A stretch of DNA of 10,521 nucleotides, taken from positions 1-10,521 of the forward strand of contig DATAXI010000232.1 in assembly GCA_036266845.1 (NCBI GenBank). The letters are read 5' to 3'. Both the position numbers and the translations under genes were made by a program. The DNA is from DATAXI01 sp036266845 (GTDB taxonomy: Bacteria; Verrucomicrobiota; Verrucomicrobiia; Chthoniobacterales; Chthoniobacteraceae). This document shows positions 1 to 6,486 of this stretch, piece after piece. Positions within the stretch are counted from its first letter, which is position 1. Each line of letters starts with the position of its first letter. Below the pieces are notes generated by a model, which was given only the letters and a program-made list of their open reading frames with translations, was not told where the DNA came from and did no database searches.

Positions 1-271
1 ATTGCCCGTTCCCACTCAATTGCCCGTTCCCACTCAATTGCCCGTTCCCACTCAATTGCCCGTTCCCACTCAATTGGCCGTTCCCACTCAATTGGCCGTT
101 CCCACTCAATTGGCCGTCCCCACTCAATTGCCCGTCCCCACTCAATTGCCCGTCCCCACTCAATTGGCCGTCCCCACTCAATTGGGCGTTCCCACTCAAT
201 TGGCCGTCCCCGCTCAATTGGGCGTTCCCACTCAATTTGGCCGTCCCCACTCAATTGCCCGTTCCCACTTG
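1..271. repeat. 18-bp tandem repeat array (minisatellite), about 15 copies
   Basis: The unit attgcccgttcccactca is repeated head to tail from base 1, so the array is cut by the left edge and may be longer. Copies 1-13 are exactly 18 bp, copy 14 (235-253) has one extra t, and copy 15 (254-271) decays at its 3' end. Variation is confined to a few sites. Unit positions 5-6 read cc, gc or gg; position 10 is t or c; one copy has cccgctca. The first four copies are identical and diversity rises to the right, as expected for an array growing by slippage or unequal exchange on the left. Each junction creates CAATTG. Because 18 is a multiple of three, one rightward frame reads as LPVPTQ repeats and one leftward frame as IEWERA-type repeats. 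I do not believe either is a gene: there is no start context, and the extra base breaks the leftward frame. Its function is unknown. Confidence 0.95.
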
Positions 272-283
272 ATCAACGCCTGA

Positions 284-382
284 GCATGCCGAAAGGCATG
301 CAATATCGGTAGCCGGGGGTCGAGCCCGAAGGGCGACACCCCCGGAAACATCCAAATACCGGCAGTGATCCCTGCGGGATCA
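284..382. repeat. Composite palindromic intergenic element, three hairpins (REP-like)
   Basis: Three strong inverted repeats sit in a row. The first is GCATGCC-GAAA-GGCATGC (284-301), a perfect 7-bp stem with a GNRA tetraloop on the plus strand. The second spans 307-361. It has an outer CGGTA/TACCG, a middle CCGGGGGT/ACCCCCGG (313-320 with 338-345), and an inner GCCC-gaa-GGGC (324-334). The third is TGATCCC-tgc-GGGATCA (366-382), a perfect 7-bp stem. None is followed by a clear T-run. The element lies downstream of msrA, whose stop is at 462, and next to the tandem array. The arrangement of a G/C-rich hairpin, a short linker with ggta/tacc and a second hairpin resembles dispersed REP-like intergenic repeats that I recall from Verrucomicrobia and Planctomycetes. 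Membership of a family cannot be shown from one copy. It could also act as an mRNA 3' end stabiliser for msrA. From 383 to 461 I see nothing further. Confidence 0.7.
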
Positions 383-461
383 CATAGCATTGCGCCAAGC
401 CATCGCCCTTTTGCCCTCCTCACGCCGCCACCGGCTCCGGCGCGCCATACGATCACCCCGC

Positions 462-1079
462 TTACTTACCGCCCCAGGTATTCTGGAAGTAACTATTGCG
501 CCCCGAACCTTCATGATAGGCCTCGTAATGCGCGGGATTCTTCCGGCTGTACTTCTGGTGATGCTCCTCGGCAGGCCAGAATTTACCGAGCGGCAAAATC
601 TTCGTGGCGATGGGATCGGTGAATTTACCGGATTTCTGCAACGCATCGCGCGAGGCAATGGCTTCCCGCTTTTCCTCGTCATTCCCGTAATAGATCGCCG
701 TCGTGTATTGCGAGCCGATATCGTAAAACTGCCCGTCCGTCTGGGTCGGGTTAATATTGCGCCAGAAGATGTCGAGCAATTGGTTGTAGGTGATCTGCTT
801 GGGATCGTAAAACACCTCGATCGACTCGCGGTATCCCGTATCGCCCGTGGATACCTCCTCATAAGTCGGGTTCTCCTTGGAGCCGCCAGCGTAGCCGACA
901 TACGTCTCCAGCACTCCCTTGGCATCGTCAAAAGGCGGCTGGATGCACCAGAAACAGCCGCCGGAAAAAACCGCCGCTTTGGAATTGGGAGGAACGACAA
1001 TCTTTGCCGGATCATCCGGGCCGGCGTGCGTGCAGGAGACCGTGGCCAATGCAAGCAGGGCGAAAACAAAACGCTTCAT
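462..1079 (-). CDS. msrA: Peptide-methionine (S)-S-oxide reductase MsrA, probable lipoprotein
   Basis: This 205-residue protein reduces the S-epimer of methionine sulfoxide in proteins and is expected to act outside the cytoplasm. Residues 1-16 look like a lipoprotein signal: MKR, a hydrophobic run, then ATVSC with Cys16 as the lipidated residue. The mature part matches the MsrA fold. The GGCFWC motif places catalytic Cys42 next to Phe43 and Trp44. Glu85, Asp120 and Tyr125 fall at a constant offset of nine from the E. coli residues Cys51, Glu94, Asp129 and Tyr134. A PAEEHHQKY segment near residues 170-178 is also typical. The only cysteines are 16, 42 and 45, so the usual C-terminal resolving cysteine is missing and Cys45 is the only candidate. 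The ATG at 1079 has no Shine-Dalgarno sequence. The gene begins 27 bp after the rlmN stop on the same strand and is probably co-transcribed. No MsrB domain is fused. Confidence 0.93.
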   Translation of the reverse strand: MKRFVFALLALATVSCTHAGPDDPAKIVVPPNSKAAVFSGGCFWCIQPPFDDAKGVLETYVGYAGGSKENPTYEEVSTGDTGYRESIEVFYDPKQITYNQLLDIFWRNINPTQTDGQFYDIGSQYTTAIYYGNDEEKREAIASRDALQKSGKFTDPIATKILPLGKFWPAEEHHQKYSRKNPAHYEAYHEGSGRNSYFQNTWGGK

Positions 1080-1106
1080 AAACTGTAAGAGAAAAATACC
1101 GCCGGC

Positions 1107-2162
1107 TTATTCCCGGGATCGCTTTGCCGCACGCAATTGTCCGCACCCGGCGGCGACATCGATGCCGCGCCGCTGCCGCACCGTTGCCGGAAAACCGGCA
1201 TCCCGCAGCACCCGTTGAAAATCGCGCACCGCCTGGGCGGATGCGGCATCGCCATCAAATGCGCCAGTCGGATTAAGCGGAATCAGATTCACATGGGCAT
1301 CGATGCCGCGCAAAAGCCGCGCGAGGCGGGCCGCCGTTTCAGTGGAATCGTTTTTCCCCGCAATCAGCGTCCATTCAAAGAAAATCCGCCGTCCCGTCAG
1401 GCGCCCATAATCGCGACAGGCCGCGATCAGTTCCACCAGCGGCCAGCGCCGGCTCGCAGGCACCAGCGCCGAGCGCTCCTCCTCGCTCGCCCCGTGCAGG
1501 CTTACCGCCAGCCCGTAGGGTTGCTGCTCCGCGGCCAGCCGCAGGATTCCCGGCGCCACGCCCACCGTGCTGATCGTAATGCGGGCCGGGCCGATATTAA
1601 TACCGCGCCGGTCGGTGATGATTCCCAGCGCGGCCATCACGGCATCGTAATTGTGCAGCGGCTCGCCCATGCCCATCAGCACCAGATTGCGCAGCCCGCC
1701 CGCCGGGCCCAGGGCGCGCCTGCAATGGAGCACCTGCGCCACAATCTCCCCCGCGCGCAGATGCCGCGCAAAGCCCATCTGGCCCGTCGCGCAAAAAACA
1801 CAGCCCATCGCGCAGCCGGCCTGCGTGCTCACACACGCGGTGTATCGCCCCGGGTAACCCATCAACACCGTCTCGACCTCCTGGCCGTCATCCAAGCGCA
1901 GCAGAAATTTGCGCGTCAGCCCATCGCCGCTGGCCATTTCCGCGCTCACCGGGGGCAGACCCGTGGCAAATCTCCCCTCGCCCACCCAGCGCCGGAGCGG
2001 CGGCAAAAAATCCTCGCGCCCGCCGAGATCCAACTCCCCTTCCCGATGGACCGCGCGCCACAGCGCCTTTGCATGCACGGGCCGCAGCCCGGAGGCGGTC
2101 AGTTCCCCCTCCAGGTCGGCAAAGCTCAGGTCATAGAGGGCGCGGGTCATGGAAAGCGGCAT
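1107..2162 (-). CDS. rlmN: Dual-specificity 23S rRNA A2503 / tRNA A37 C2-methyltransferase RlmN
   Basis: This radical-SAM enzyme adds a methyl to C2 of adenosine in 23S rRNA and some tRNAs. Counted from the ATG at 2162 it has 351 residues, normal for the family. The 4Fe-4S cysteines are Cys117, Cys121 and Cys124 (CAMGCVFC). Cys110 lies seven residues before the cluster, matching E. coli Cys118, and Cys340 in the C-terminal GIDVAAGCGQL matches the methyl-carrying Cys355. GMGEPL (164-169) is the SAM-binding signature, and NLIPLNP (292-298) is also conserved. Both catalytic cysteines argue for RlmN rather than a degraded paralogue. Two starts are possible: ATG at 2162 with GAGG immediately in front, too close to serve it, or ATG at 2150 with that GAGG 12 nt away. 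The extra residues are only MPLS. An upstream open frame reaching to 3059 lies over dus and is not real. msrA follows in the same transcript. Confidence 0.96.
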   Translation of the reverse strand: MPLSMTRALYDLSFADLEGELTASGLRPVHAKALWRAVHREGELDLGGREDFLPPLRRWVGEGRFATGLPPVSAEMASGDGLTRKFLLRLDDGQEVETVLMGYPGRYTACVSTQAGCAMGCVFCATGQMGFARHLRAGEIVAQVLHCRRALGPAGGLRNLVLMGMGEPLHNYDAVMAALGIITDRRGINIGPARITISTVGVAPGILRLAAEQQPYGLAVSLHGASEEERSALVPASRRWPLVELIAACRDYGRLTGRRIFFEWTLIAGKNDSTETAARLARLLRGIDAHVNLIPLNPTGAFDGDAASAQAVRDFQRVLRDAGFPATVRQRRGIDVAAGCGQLRAAKRSRE

Positions 2163-2175
2163 CCTCGCACAAATT

Positions 2176-2201
2176 CCGGCGCGACGAAAGCCTTCCGCCG
2201 G
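2176..2201. promoter_or_regulatory. Inverted repeat in the rlmN/dus divergent intergenic region
   Basis: CCGGCG (2176-2181) and CGCCGG (2196-2201) form a perfect 6-bp inverted repeat separated by 14 bases. It lies between the leftward rlmN start (2162) and the rightward dus start (2205). The whole gap is 42 bp, so promoters for both genes must either fit here or lie inside the opposite gene. The repeat could be an operator or a leader hairpin shared by both mRNAs. In GC-rich DNA a 6-bp match can be chance. I could not pick out convincing -35/-10 boxes for either gene. Confidence 0.3.
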
Positions 2202-2204
2202 GTT

Positions 2205-3215
2205 ATGGATTCCATTCCGATGTCCGATCCCTGCCGCGAATTTGACGCCCTGCTCGCCGCGCCCGAGCCGCTTCTGGCGCTCGCACCGATGCAGGATGTG
2301 ACCGATCTCGCCTTCTGGCGCTTGATGGCGGAATACGGCGGCGCGGACCTCTATTATACGGAATATTTTCGCGTCCATCGCGATTCCCACCTGGAAAAGT
2401 GGATCCTGGAATCGCTCACGCACAATCCGACAGGCAGGCCCGCCATCGCGCAAATGATCGGCAACGACATCCCGTCGCTCGTCCGCAGCGCGCGGGAACT
2501 TCAGCAATACCCGATCGCGGCCGTCGATCTGAACCTCGGCTGCCCGGCTCCCGTCGTCTATCGCAAGTGCGCCGGCGGCGGGCTCCTCCGCGAGCCGGAG
2601 CGCATCGATGCGATCCTCGGAGCCCTGCGCGACGCGGTCACGGTTCGCTTCACCGTCAAGACGCGGCTCGGGTTCGATAGCCCCGCCGTTTTCGAGCGGC
2701 TTCTGCCGATCTTTGCCAGCCACTCGATTGATCTCCTCACCATCCACGGCCGCACCGTTACGCAGATGTACCGGGGCGGAATCGATTACGCGCTCATCGC
2801 CCAGGCGGCGCAAACGCTCCGCTGCCCCGTCCTTGCAAACGGCAACGTCGGCTCCGCCGCGCAAGCCGCGGAAACGCTGCGTCTTACCGGGGCGCGCGGG
2901 TTGATGATCGGACGCGGCGCGATTGCCAATCCGTGGATATTCGGGCAAATCCGCGCGCTCCACCGCGGAGAAACCGTGACGGAGGCAAGCGGGCCGCAAT
3001 TGCTGGATTACATCCGCCGGCTTTATGAGGCCGTCTGTTCTCCGGACGTGAGCGAGCACTCACAGGTCCAGCGGATGAAGAAGTACATGAATTTTATTGC
3101 GGACCGCGCGGATGCCACCGGCCAATTCGTCCACGAAATACGCCGGGTGACGAACAAGCAGGAATTTTTTAACGTGTGCGAGCGGCATCTCCTCACGCTC
3201 GCGCGGATCGACTGA
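2205..3215 (+). CDS. dus: tRNA-dihydrouridine synthase (Dus family, COG0042)
   Basis: This flavoenzyme reduces specific uridines in tRNA to dihydrouridine with FMN and NADPH. The 336-residue chain starts with LALAPMQDVTD (24-34), the FMN-barrel entry. NLGCPAP holds the catalytic Cys113, corresponding to Cys93 of Thermus Dus. VKTRLG (151-156) carries Lys152, IHGRT (180-184) carries His181, and ANGNV (211-215) with GLMIGRGAIANPW (232-244) binds the FMN phosphate. A C-terminal helical domain follows, with KKYMNFIADR near 292-301. The subfamily (DusA, B or C) cannot be settled by eye; the motifs look closer to DusB/DusC than to DusA. Starts at 2205 or at the in-frame ATG 2220 (331 residues) are both possible, and neither has a strong Shine-Dalgarno sequence. 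The frame is open far upstream to 1137, but that part overlaps rlmN antisense and is spurious. The gene diverges from rlmN and converges on the next gene. Confidence 0.95.
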   Translation: MDSIPMSDPCREFDALLAAPEPLLALAPMQDVTDLAFWRLMAEYGGADLYYTEYFRVHRDSHLEKWILESLTHNPTGRPAIAQMIGNDIPSLVRSARELQQYPIAAVDLNLGCPAPVVYRKCAGGGLLREPERIDAILGALRDAVTVRFTVKTRLGFDSPAVFERLLPIFASHSIDLLTIHGRTVTQMYRGGIDYALIAQAAQTLRCPVLANGNVGSAAQAAETLRLTGARGLMIGRGAIANPWIFGQIRALHRGETVTEASGPQLLDYIRRLYEAVCSPDVSEHSQVQRMKKYMNFIADRADATGQFVHEIRRVTNKQEFFNVCERHLLTLARID

Positions 3216-3216
3216 T

Positions 3217-3232
3217 GCCGGCGCGCTCCGGC
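3217..3232. terminator. Hairpin between convergent stop codons
   Basis: GCCGG (3217-3221) and CCGGC (3228-3232) enclose a 6-base loop in the 18-bp gap between the dus stop (TGA 3213-3215) and the stop of the leftward repeat-protein gene (TAG, 3234-3236). The position suggests a shared bidirectional terminator. There is no T-tract on either strand and the stem is only five pairs, so the call rests mainly on location. Confidence 0.35.
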
Positions 3233-3233
3233 G

Positions 3234-6200
3234 CTAGAACGTCTCCAGCGTGAGGTTCGTAATGCGAACGTCGTTGGCTCCGCCATCCACGTAGAGAACC
3301 ACCGGGATGTAATCGGTATAACCGAACGCAGTCGCCGTGGGGTTCTCGCTATCGGAAGCGTAGTTTGCGGCCTCGATGGCATGAGAGGTTGCGTAATCGG
3401 AGACAAACGGGCTGCTGCCCACCGTCACATTGGAGCCGATCGTCACGAGGCCGATTGTGCCGCCGGCGCCGACATTGGTATTCGTGGAGCCATTTCCGCC
3501 GAAGACGTAGCCTGCGCCGGGATTGATGCTGGCGATGATATCGGAGCCTTCGAAATAGCCGGTGACAGTGACATCTCCGATGCTCTGGCCGCCTTGGAGC
3601 GCAAGCGATTTCGCGCTCAGGTCCTCGTTGCCAAACGTCATGTCCGAGCCGATGTCGTAGCCCGCGAGAAAACGGCTTGGGCCATTATTATCGCCCGTCA
3701 CCGCGCCGTAAACATTGATATCCCCAATGCTGCCGTAGGCGCTGAATGTGCTGCCAACGATTGCTCCCGCCGATGGATCGCCGCCATCCATCGTCGCGCT
3801 GATGGGGCCGATGTTGCCATGGGTGCGGAAGACGCTATCGACGATGCCCTGCGCCGTGGGATCCGTATCGGCGTTCTCCACGGAGATACTCCCCATGTTG
3901 GCGCTCATGCAGGAGCAGACACTGGCGTCGATATTCACACCGATGATGCCGGCGCTGTTGCCGTCCGGGCCGCTGTCGGTGAGCGTCACGCTGATATCGC
4001 CGACCGCCCCGTAGCCATCGAGACCGGCGCTAAAGGTGGTATCGATGATGCCGTAATTCGAGCCCGCGCTCCCGGAACCGTTATTGGTGACCGTGATGGA
4101 GCCGAGCGCGTGGCCCGCCTGGAAGGTCGTGCCGGAAATGCCGCCGTTTTCTCCGCTGCCCCGCACGCCGTTGACGGTGACATTGACGGGGCCGATGCCG
4201 GCATTCGAGATAAACGAGCTATTGTAAATGCCGTGGCTGTTGTCGCCGGAGATACCCCCGGCCAGCTCCTGAGGCACGGAATGAGCCACGAGCGGTTGCT
4301 CGCCCCCCGGCAATGTGACAGTCACGGTGATGGGACCGATTCCCCCGGAGGTCACTCCCGCATCGGTCGAGAGATAGGTGCTGTTGACAATCTCGCCGGA
4401 ATTGGTGGCGCCAATGTTGCCGGACTCGATCCACACATCGTTGAGACCGCCGGCTGAAGTGATGGTCCCGATGCTGCTGCCGGCGCCGACACTGTCATCC
4501 CTGGTGCCCAGTTGTCCATCCGGCCCCGCGCCGTGGACACCGGAGAGAAATGTGCTCGCCTCGATGAGCGATGCCGAGATGTTCCCGATCTGCGCGGCGA
4601 CCGCGGTTTTATTTCCGCCAAAGCCAAAATTCGCATCACTCCCGAAACCGCCCGCGCCGTTGGAATTGAAGCTGCTGCCGAGATTGATGCCGGCAATGAA
4701 GACACTGGAATCGATCACGCCGGTCGCATTGATCGCGCCGATGCCGCCGCCCGCATTGAAGCCGGAATTGGAAATGGCTTCCGGCATTCCGCCGGAGTCG
4801 CTGCCCAAAACTCCGCTGGCCGTTATCGAGCCAATACTGCCGCCCGCCTGAAATACTGAATTGACGATGCCCGAGGTGTTATCGGTGTTCGGCCCGCCGG
4901 TGGCGGTGATATTCCCAATGGCTCCCTTCGCGGTGAAATTACTGATGCAGATGGCCGTTCCCCCGCCCGAGGTCGCGCTGATGACGCCGATGGAGCCGGC
5001 GGTCACATCCGTGAGATACATCGCGAAGCCCGGCCCGGAGTCGTTTGCCGTGATGGAGCCGATATTTCCCGCGACGGTGATGGTCGTGTTCAGGATTCCG
5101 AAATCCCCATCGTCACTGCCGCCCGTGGCGCTGATGGAATCGATGGATCCTTTATCCACCAGGATCGTGCTGCCCACGATGCCCGATCCGTCGGGATTAT
5201 CGACAATGATCGACTGGATGTTCTGCCGCGCATGAATTTCCGACCCGTAGTCCATCCCTCCCAGAGTAAGGATACCAAGGTTGCCGCCCGCTCCAATCTC
5301 ACCCGCGCCGGCGCCGCCGCCAGCATCCGAGAGGGTGCCGGTAATCGTAACCTGGGCGATATTTTCAGTGGCCAAAATGACTCCGCTCAACGGTCCGTTG
5401 CCGCCGGTCACGGATCCACCAATGAAGACCGTGCCGAGACTGGAAGCGGTACCGATCTCGCCAGTATTGGCGCCGGTGCCGCCATTGATATCTCCCTCGA
5501 CCGTCACGGAAAGCATCGTCTTGGTGCTGAGGATCGATCCGCTGAACTCTCCGAAGCCGCCGGAGATGCTTCCGTCGATCACCACAGTGCCAATCTTTCC
5601 CGCGGTGCCGATCAATCCGGAATCCATGCCGCCGCTGCCGTTGATGGATCCATCGATCTGCACATTGGTGATGCCGCCCTGGGTGCGGATGGAGCCGGCG
5701 TAGTTGGCCGCGCCGCCATTGAGATTACCGGTAATCGTGAGGCTGCCCAGCAACCCCAGCGGACCGCCGCCGATGCCAACGGAAGCGCTGTCAAAATCGC
5801 CATTGATCGTAATGGAGCCAACGCCGCCAGCGATCTTGGTATTCAAGTTTCCCCCGGACTTCTGCGTGCTGATCCCTTGCGCTCCCATGCTCTCGACAGT
5901 CAGCGACTTGAGCGCATGAGCGGAGATATCCCCGGCGGCGATGCGCCCCAGATCGCCGGCCACCGAGACATTGCCCAGATCGATGCCGCTGGCATTGATA
6001 AAGCCGACATTCACGATGCCCGGGCTGCTTTCGACCGGAGTCGCGGTGATGGCGATATCCATGCCATGGGCGGCCTGGCCCAGTTTCGTGATGTTCAGCA
6101 GCTCCAACTGTTGCGCCGTTCCGTTGCTCCCGTTGACCGATCCCGTATCAAACGTGAAGATTTTATTCACGTTGGAGGCATTAAAAAGGGGCTTGGAGAT

Positions 6201-6353
6201 CGTGACGGTCGCGAGGTCGCCATTTTTGTCCTGGAAGGTGAGCGTGGTGGGGCTTACCAGCATGGCGGGTGCAATCCGCGACTCGAGCAGTTCAATCCCG
6301 CTTTGAGGTCCTTTTTTCCGGCAAGATTTGCGCTTTTTGGCAGAAAAATTCAT
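3234..6353 (-). CDS. Large beta-solenoid repeat protein with LESRIAP-type N-terminal motif
   Basis: I do not recognise a named family for this 1039-residue protein. It has three visible parts. Residues 1-33 hold a basic stretch (KKRKSCRKK) and then IELLESRIAPAML, resembling the LESR/LEPR motifs that open large exported repeat proteins in Verrucomicrobia and Planctomycetes. There is no ordinary long hydrophobic signal core. Residues 181-370 form a Gly-rich array with a 26-residue period. Residues 404-975 form a second, looser array of about 17 units, each starting like IGxIxAT and rich in Gly, Ser, Asn and Thr. The composition and the alternation of short V/I strands with turns predict a parallel beta-helix. 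A DGQLGTRDD insert (612-620) looks like a calcium-binding loop. Only four cysteines occur (11, 469, 813, 815). No membrane anchor or known sorting signal is visible at the C-terminus (residues 1008-1039). ATG 6353 is preferred because it precedes the basic stretch; a TTG at 6419 would add 22 unlikely residues. An adhesin or sheath role is a guess. Confidence 0.85.
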   Translation of the reverse strand: MNFSAKKRKSCRKKGPQSGIELLESRIAPAMLVSPTTLTFQDKNGDLATVTISKPLFNASNVNKIFTFDTGSVNGSNGTAQQLELLNITKLGQAAHGMDIAITATPVESSPGIVNVGFINASGIDLGNVSVAGDLGRIAAGDISAHALKSLTVESMGAQGISTQKSGGNLNTKIAGGVGSITINGDFDSASVGIGGGPLGLLGSLTITGNLNGGAANYAGSIRTQGGITNVQIDGSINGSGGMDSGLIGTAGKIGTVVIDGSISGGFGEFSGSILSTKTMLSVTVEGDINGGTGANTGEIGTASSLGTVFIGGSVTGGNGPLSGVILATENIAQVTITGTLSDAGGGAGAGEIGAGGNLGILTLGGMDYGSEIHARQNIQSIIVDNPDGSGIVGSTILVDKGSIDSISATGGSDDGDFGILNTTITVAGNIGSITANDSGPGFAMYLTDVTAGSIGVISATSGGGTAICISNFTAKGAIGNITATGGPNTDNTSGIVNSVFQAGGSIGSITASGVLGSDSGGMPEAISNSGFNAGGGIGAINATGVIDSSVFIAGINLGSSFNSNGAGGFGSDANFGFGGNKTAVAAQIGNISASLIEASTFLSGVHGAGPDGQLGTRDDSVGAGSSIGTITSAGGLNDVWIESGNIGATNSGEIVNSTYLSTDAGVTSGGIGPITVTVTLPGGEQPLVAHSVPQELAGGISGDNSHGIYNSSFISNAGIGPVNVTVNGVRGSGENGGISGTTFQAGHALGSITVTNNGSGSAGSNYGIIDTTFSAGLDGYGAVGDISVTLTDSGPDGNSAGIIGVNIDASVCSCMSANMGSISVENADTDPTAQGIVDSVFRTHGNIGPISATMDGGDPSAGAIVGSTFSAYGSIGDINVYGAVTGDNNGPSRFLAGYDIGSDMTFGNEDLSAKSLALQGGQSIGDVTVTGYFEGSDIIASINPGAGYVFGGNGSTNTNVGAGGTIGLVTIGSNVTVGSSPFVSDYATSHAIEAANYASDSENPTATAFGYTDYIPVVLYVDGGANDVRITNLTLETF
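3429..5144 (-). repeat. Irregular protein repeat array B, about 17 units of 24-51 residues
   Basis: Within the large protein, units begin at residues 404, 431, 455, 479, 507, 538, 589, 628, 672, 720, 750, 784, 820, 848, 876, 925 and 967. The loose consensus is IGxIxATG, a variable Gly/Asn/Asp loop, then GIxxSxFxAGG. Strand segments are conserved while loops vary in length, the pattern expected of a beta-helix with loops protruding from one edge. Two units are atypical. The one from 589 contains the DGQLGTRDD insert, and the one from 784 contains a CSC pair (813, 815). The copies are too diverged to be recent DNA duplications. Confidence 0.75.
5274..5741 (-). repeat. Regular 26-residue (78-bp) array A with 52-residue alternation
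   Basis: Six consecutive units of exactly 26 residues begin at residues 205, 231, 257, 283, 309 and 335 of the large protein. Each opens with a strand such as VVIDGSISGG or VTVEGDINGG. A shorter unit at 181 and a start at 361 flank them. Units 2, 4 and 6 end in IGTAGKIGT, IGTASSLGT and IGAGGNLGI, while units 1, 3 and 5 end in IRTQGGITN, ILSTKTMLS and ILATENIAQ. The true repeat is therefore a two-unit block of 52 residues (156 bp). The exact period with no indels contrasts with array B. Confidence 0.85.
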
Positions 6354-6486
6354 CTGGAGGGCTCGCCTTTCCCTCCCGCGAGCGGGCAAAGTCTTACCCG
6401 GCGGCCCCGGGAAGGGCAAGCCCTGAGGAGGCGATTCCGCGCAATAACACGATCTTGGGGATTTTTAGCAATTTTTTGCACTCCCT
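6354..6486 (-). other. Leader region of the large repeat-protein gene with short hairpins
   Basis: Upstream of the leftward ATG at 6353 there is no Shine-Dalgarno sequence; the bases just before it read CCCTCCAG. Three short inverted repeats lie in this leader: CCCGC/GCGGG (6375-6386), CCCGG/CCGGG (6397-6411) and GGGC/GCCC (6414-6423). The first has a very tight loop. They may shape the mRNA 5' end or be incidental in GC-rich DNA. An AT-rich patch at 6460-6480 is the likeliest promoter site, but I found no convincing hexamer pair on this strand. Confidence 0.3.

Noticed and set aside
1..271. CRISPR array
   Set aside because: Units are directly abutting with no spacers, and there are no cas genes nearby.
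2..283. Open frame of LPVPTQ repeats over the tandem array
   Set aside because: It is an automatic result of an 18-bp repeat with no stop in that frame. It has no start signal or non-repeat domain, and its tail runs into the palindromes.
366..382. Intrinsic terminator of msrA
   Set aside because: The 7-bp hairpin lies about 80 bp past the stop and has no T-tract on the minus strand. It fits the palindrome cluster better.
232..456. Leftward frame with IEWERA-type repeats
   Set aside because: It covers the palindromic element and ends at the one-base insertion in copy 14. There is no plausible start or composition.
1137..2204. Long upstream extension of the dus frame
   Set aside because: It is antisense to rlmN, whose catalytic motifs are intact, and its translation is Arg/His/Ala-rich shadow sequence.
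2163..3059. Upstream extension of the rlmN frame
   Set aside because: It is antisense to dus. RlmN motifs all lie downstream of 2162 at normal distances.
3381..4457. Rightward open frame of 358 codons opposite the repeat protein
   Set aside because: It is rich in Ala, Asp, Arg and Ile with no motifs, a shadow created by Gly-, Ser- and Asn-rich codons of the opposite strand. The same applies to the frame at 5232-6533.
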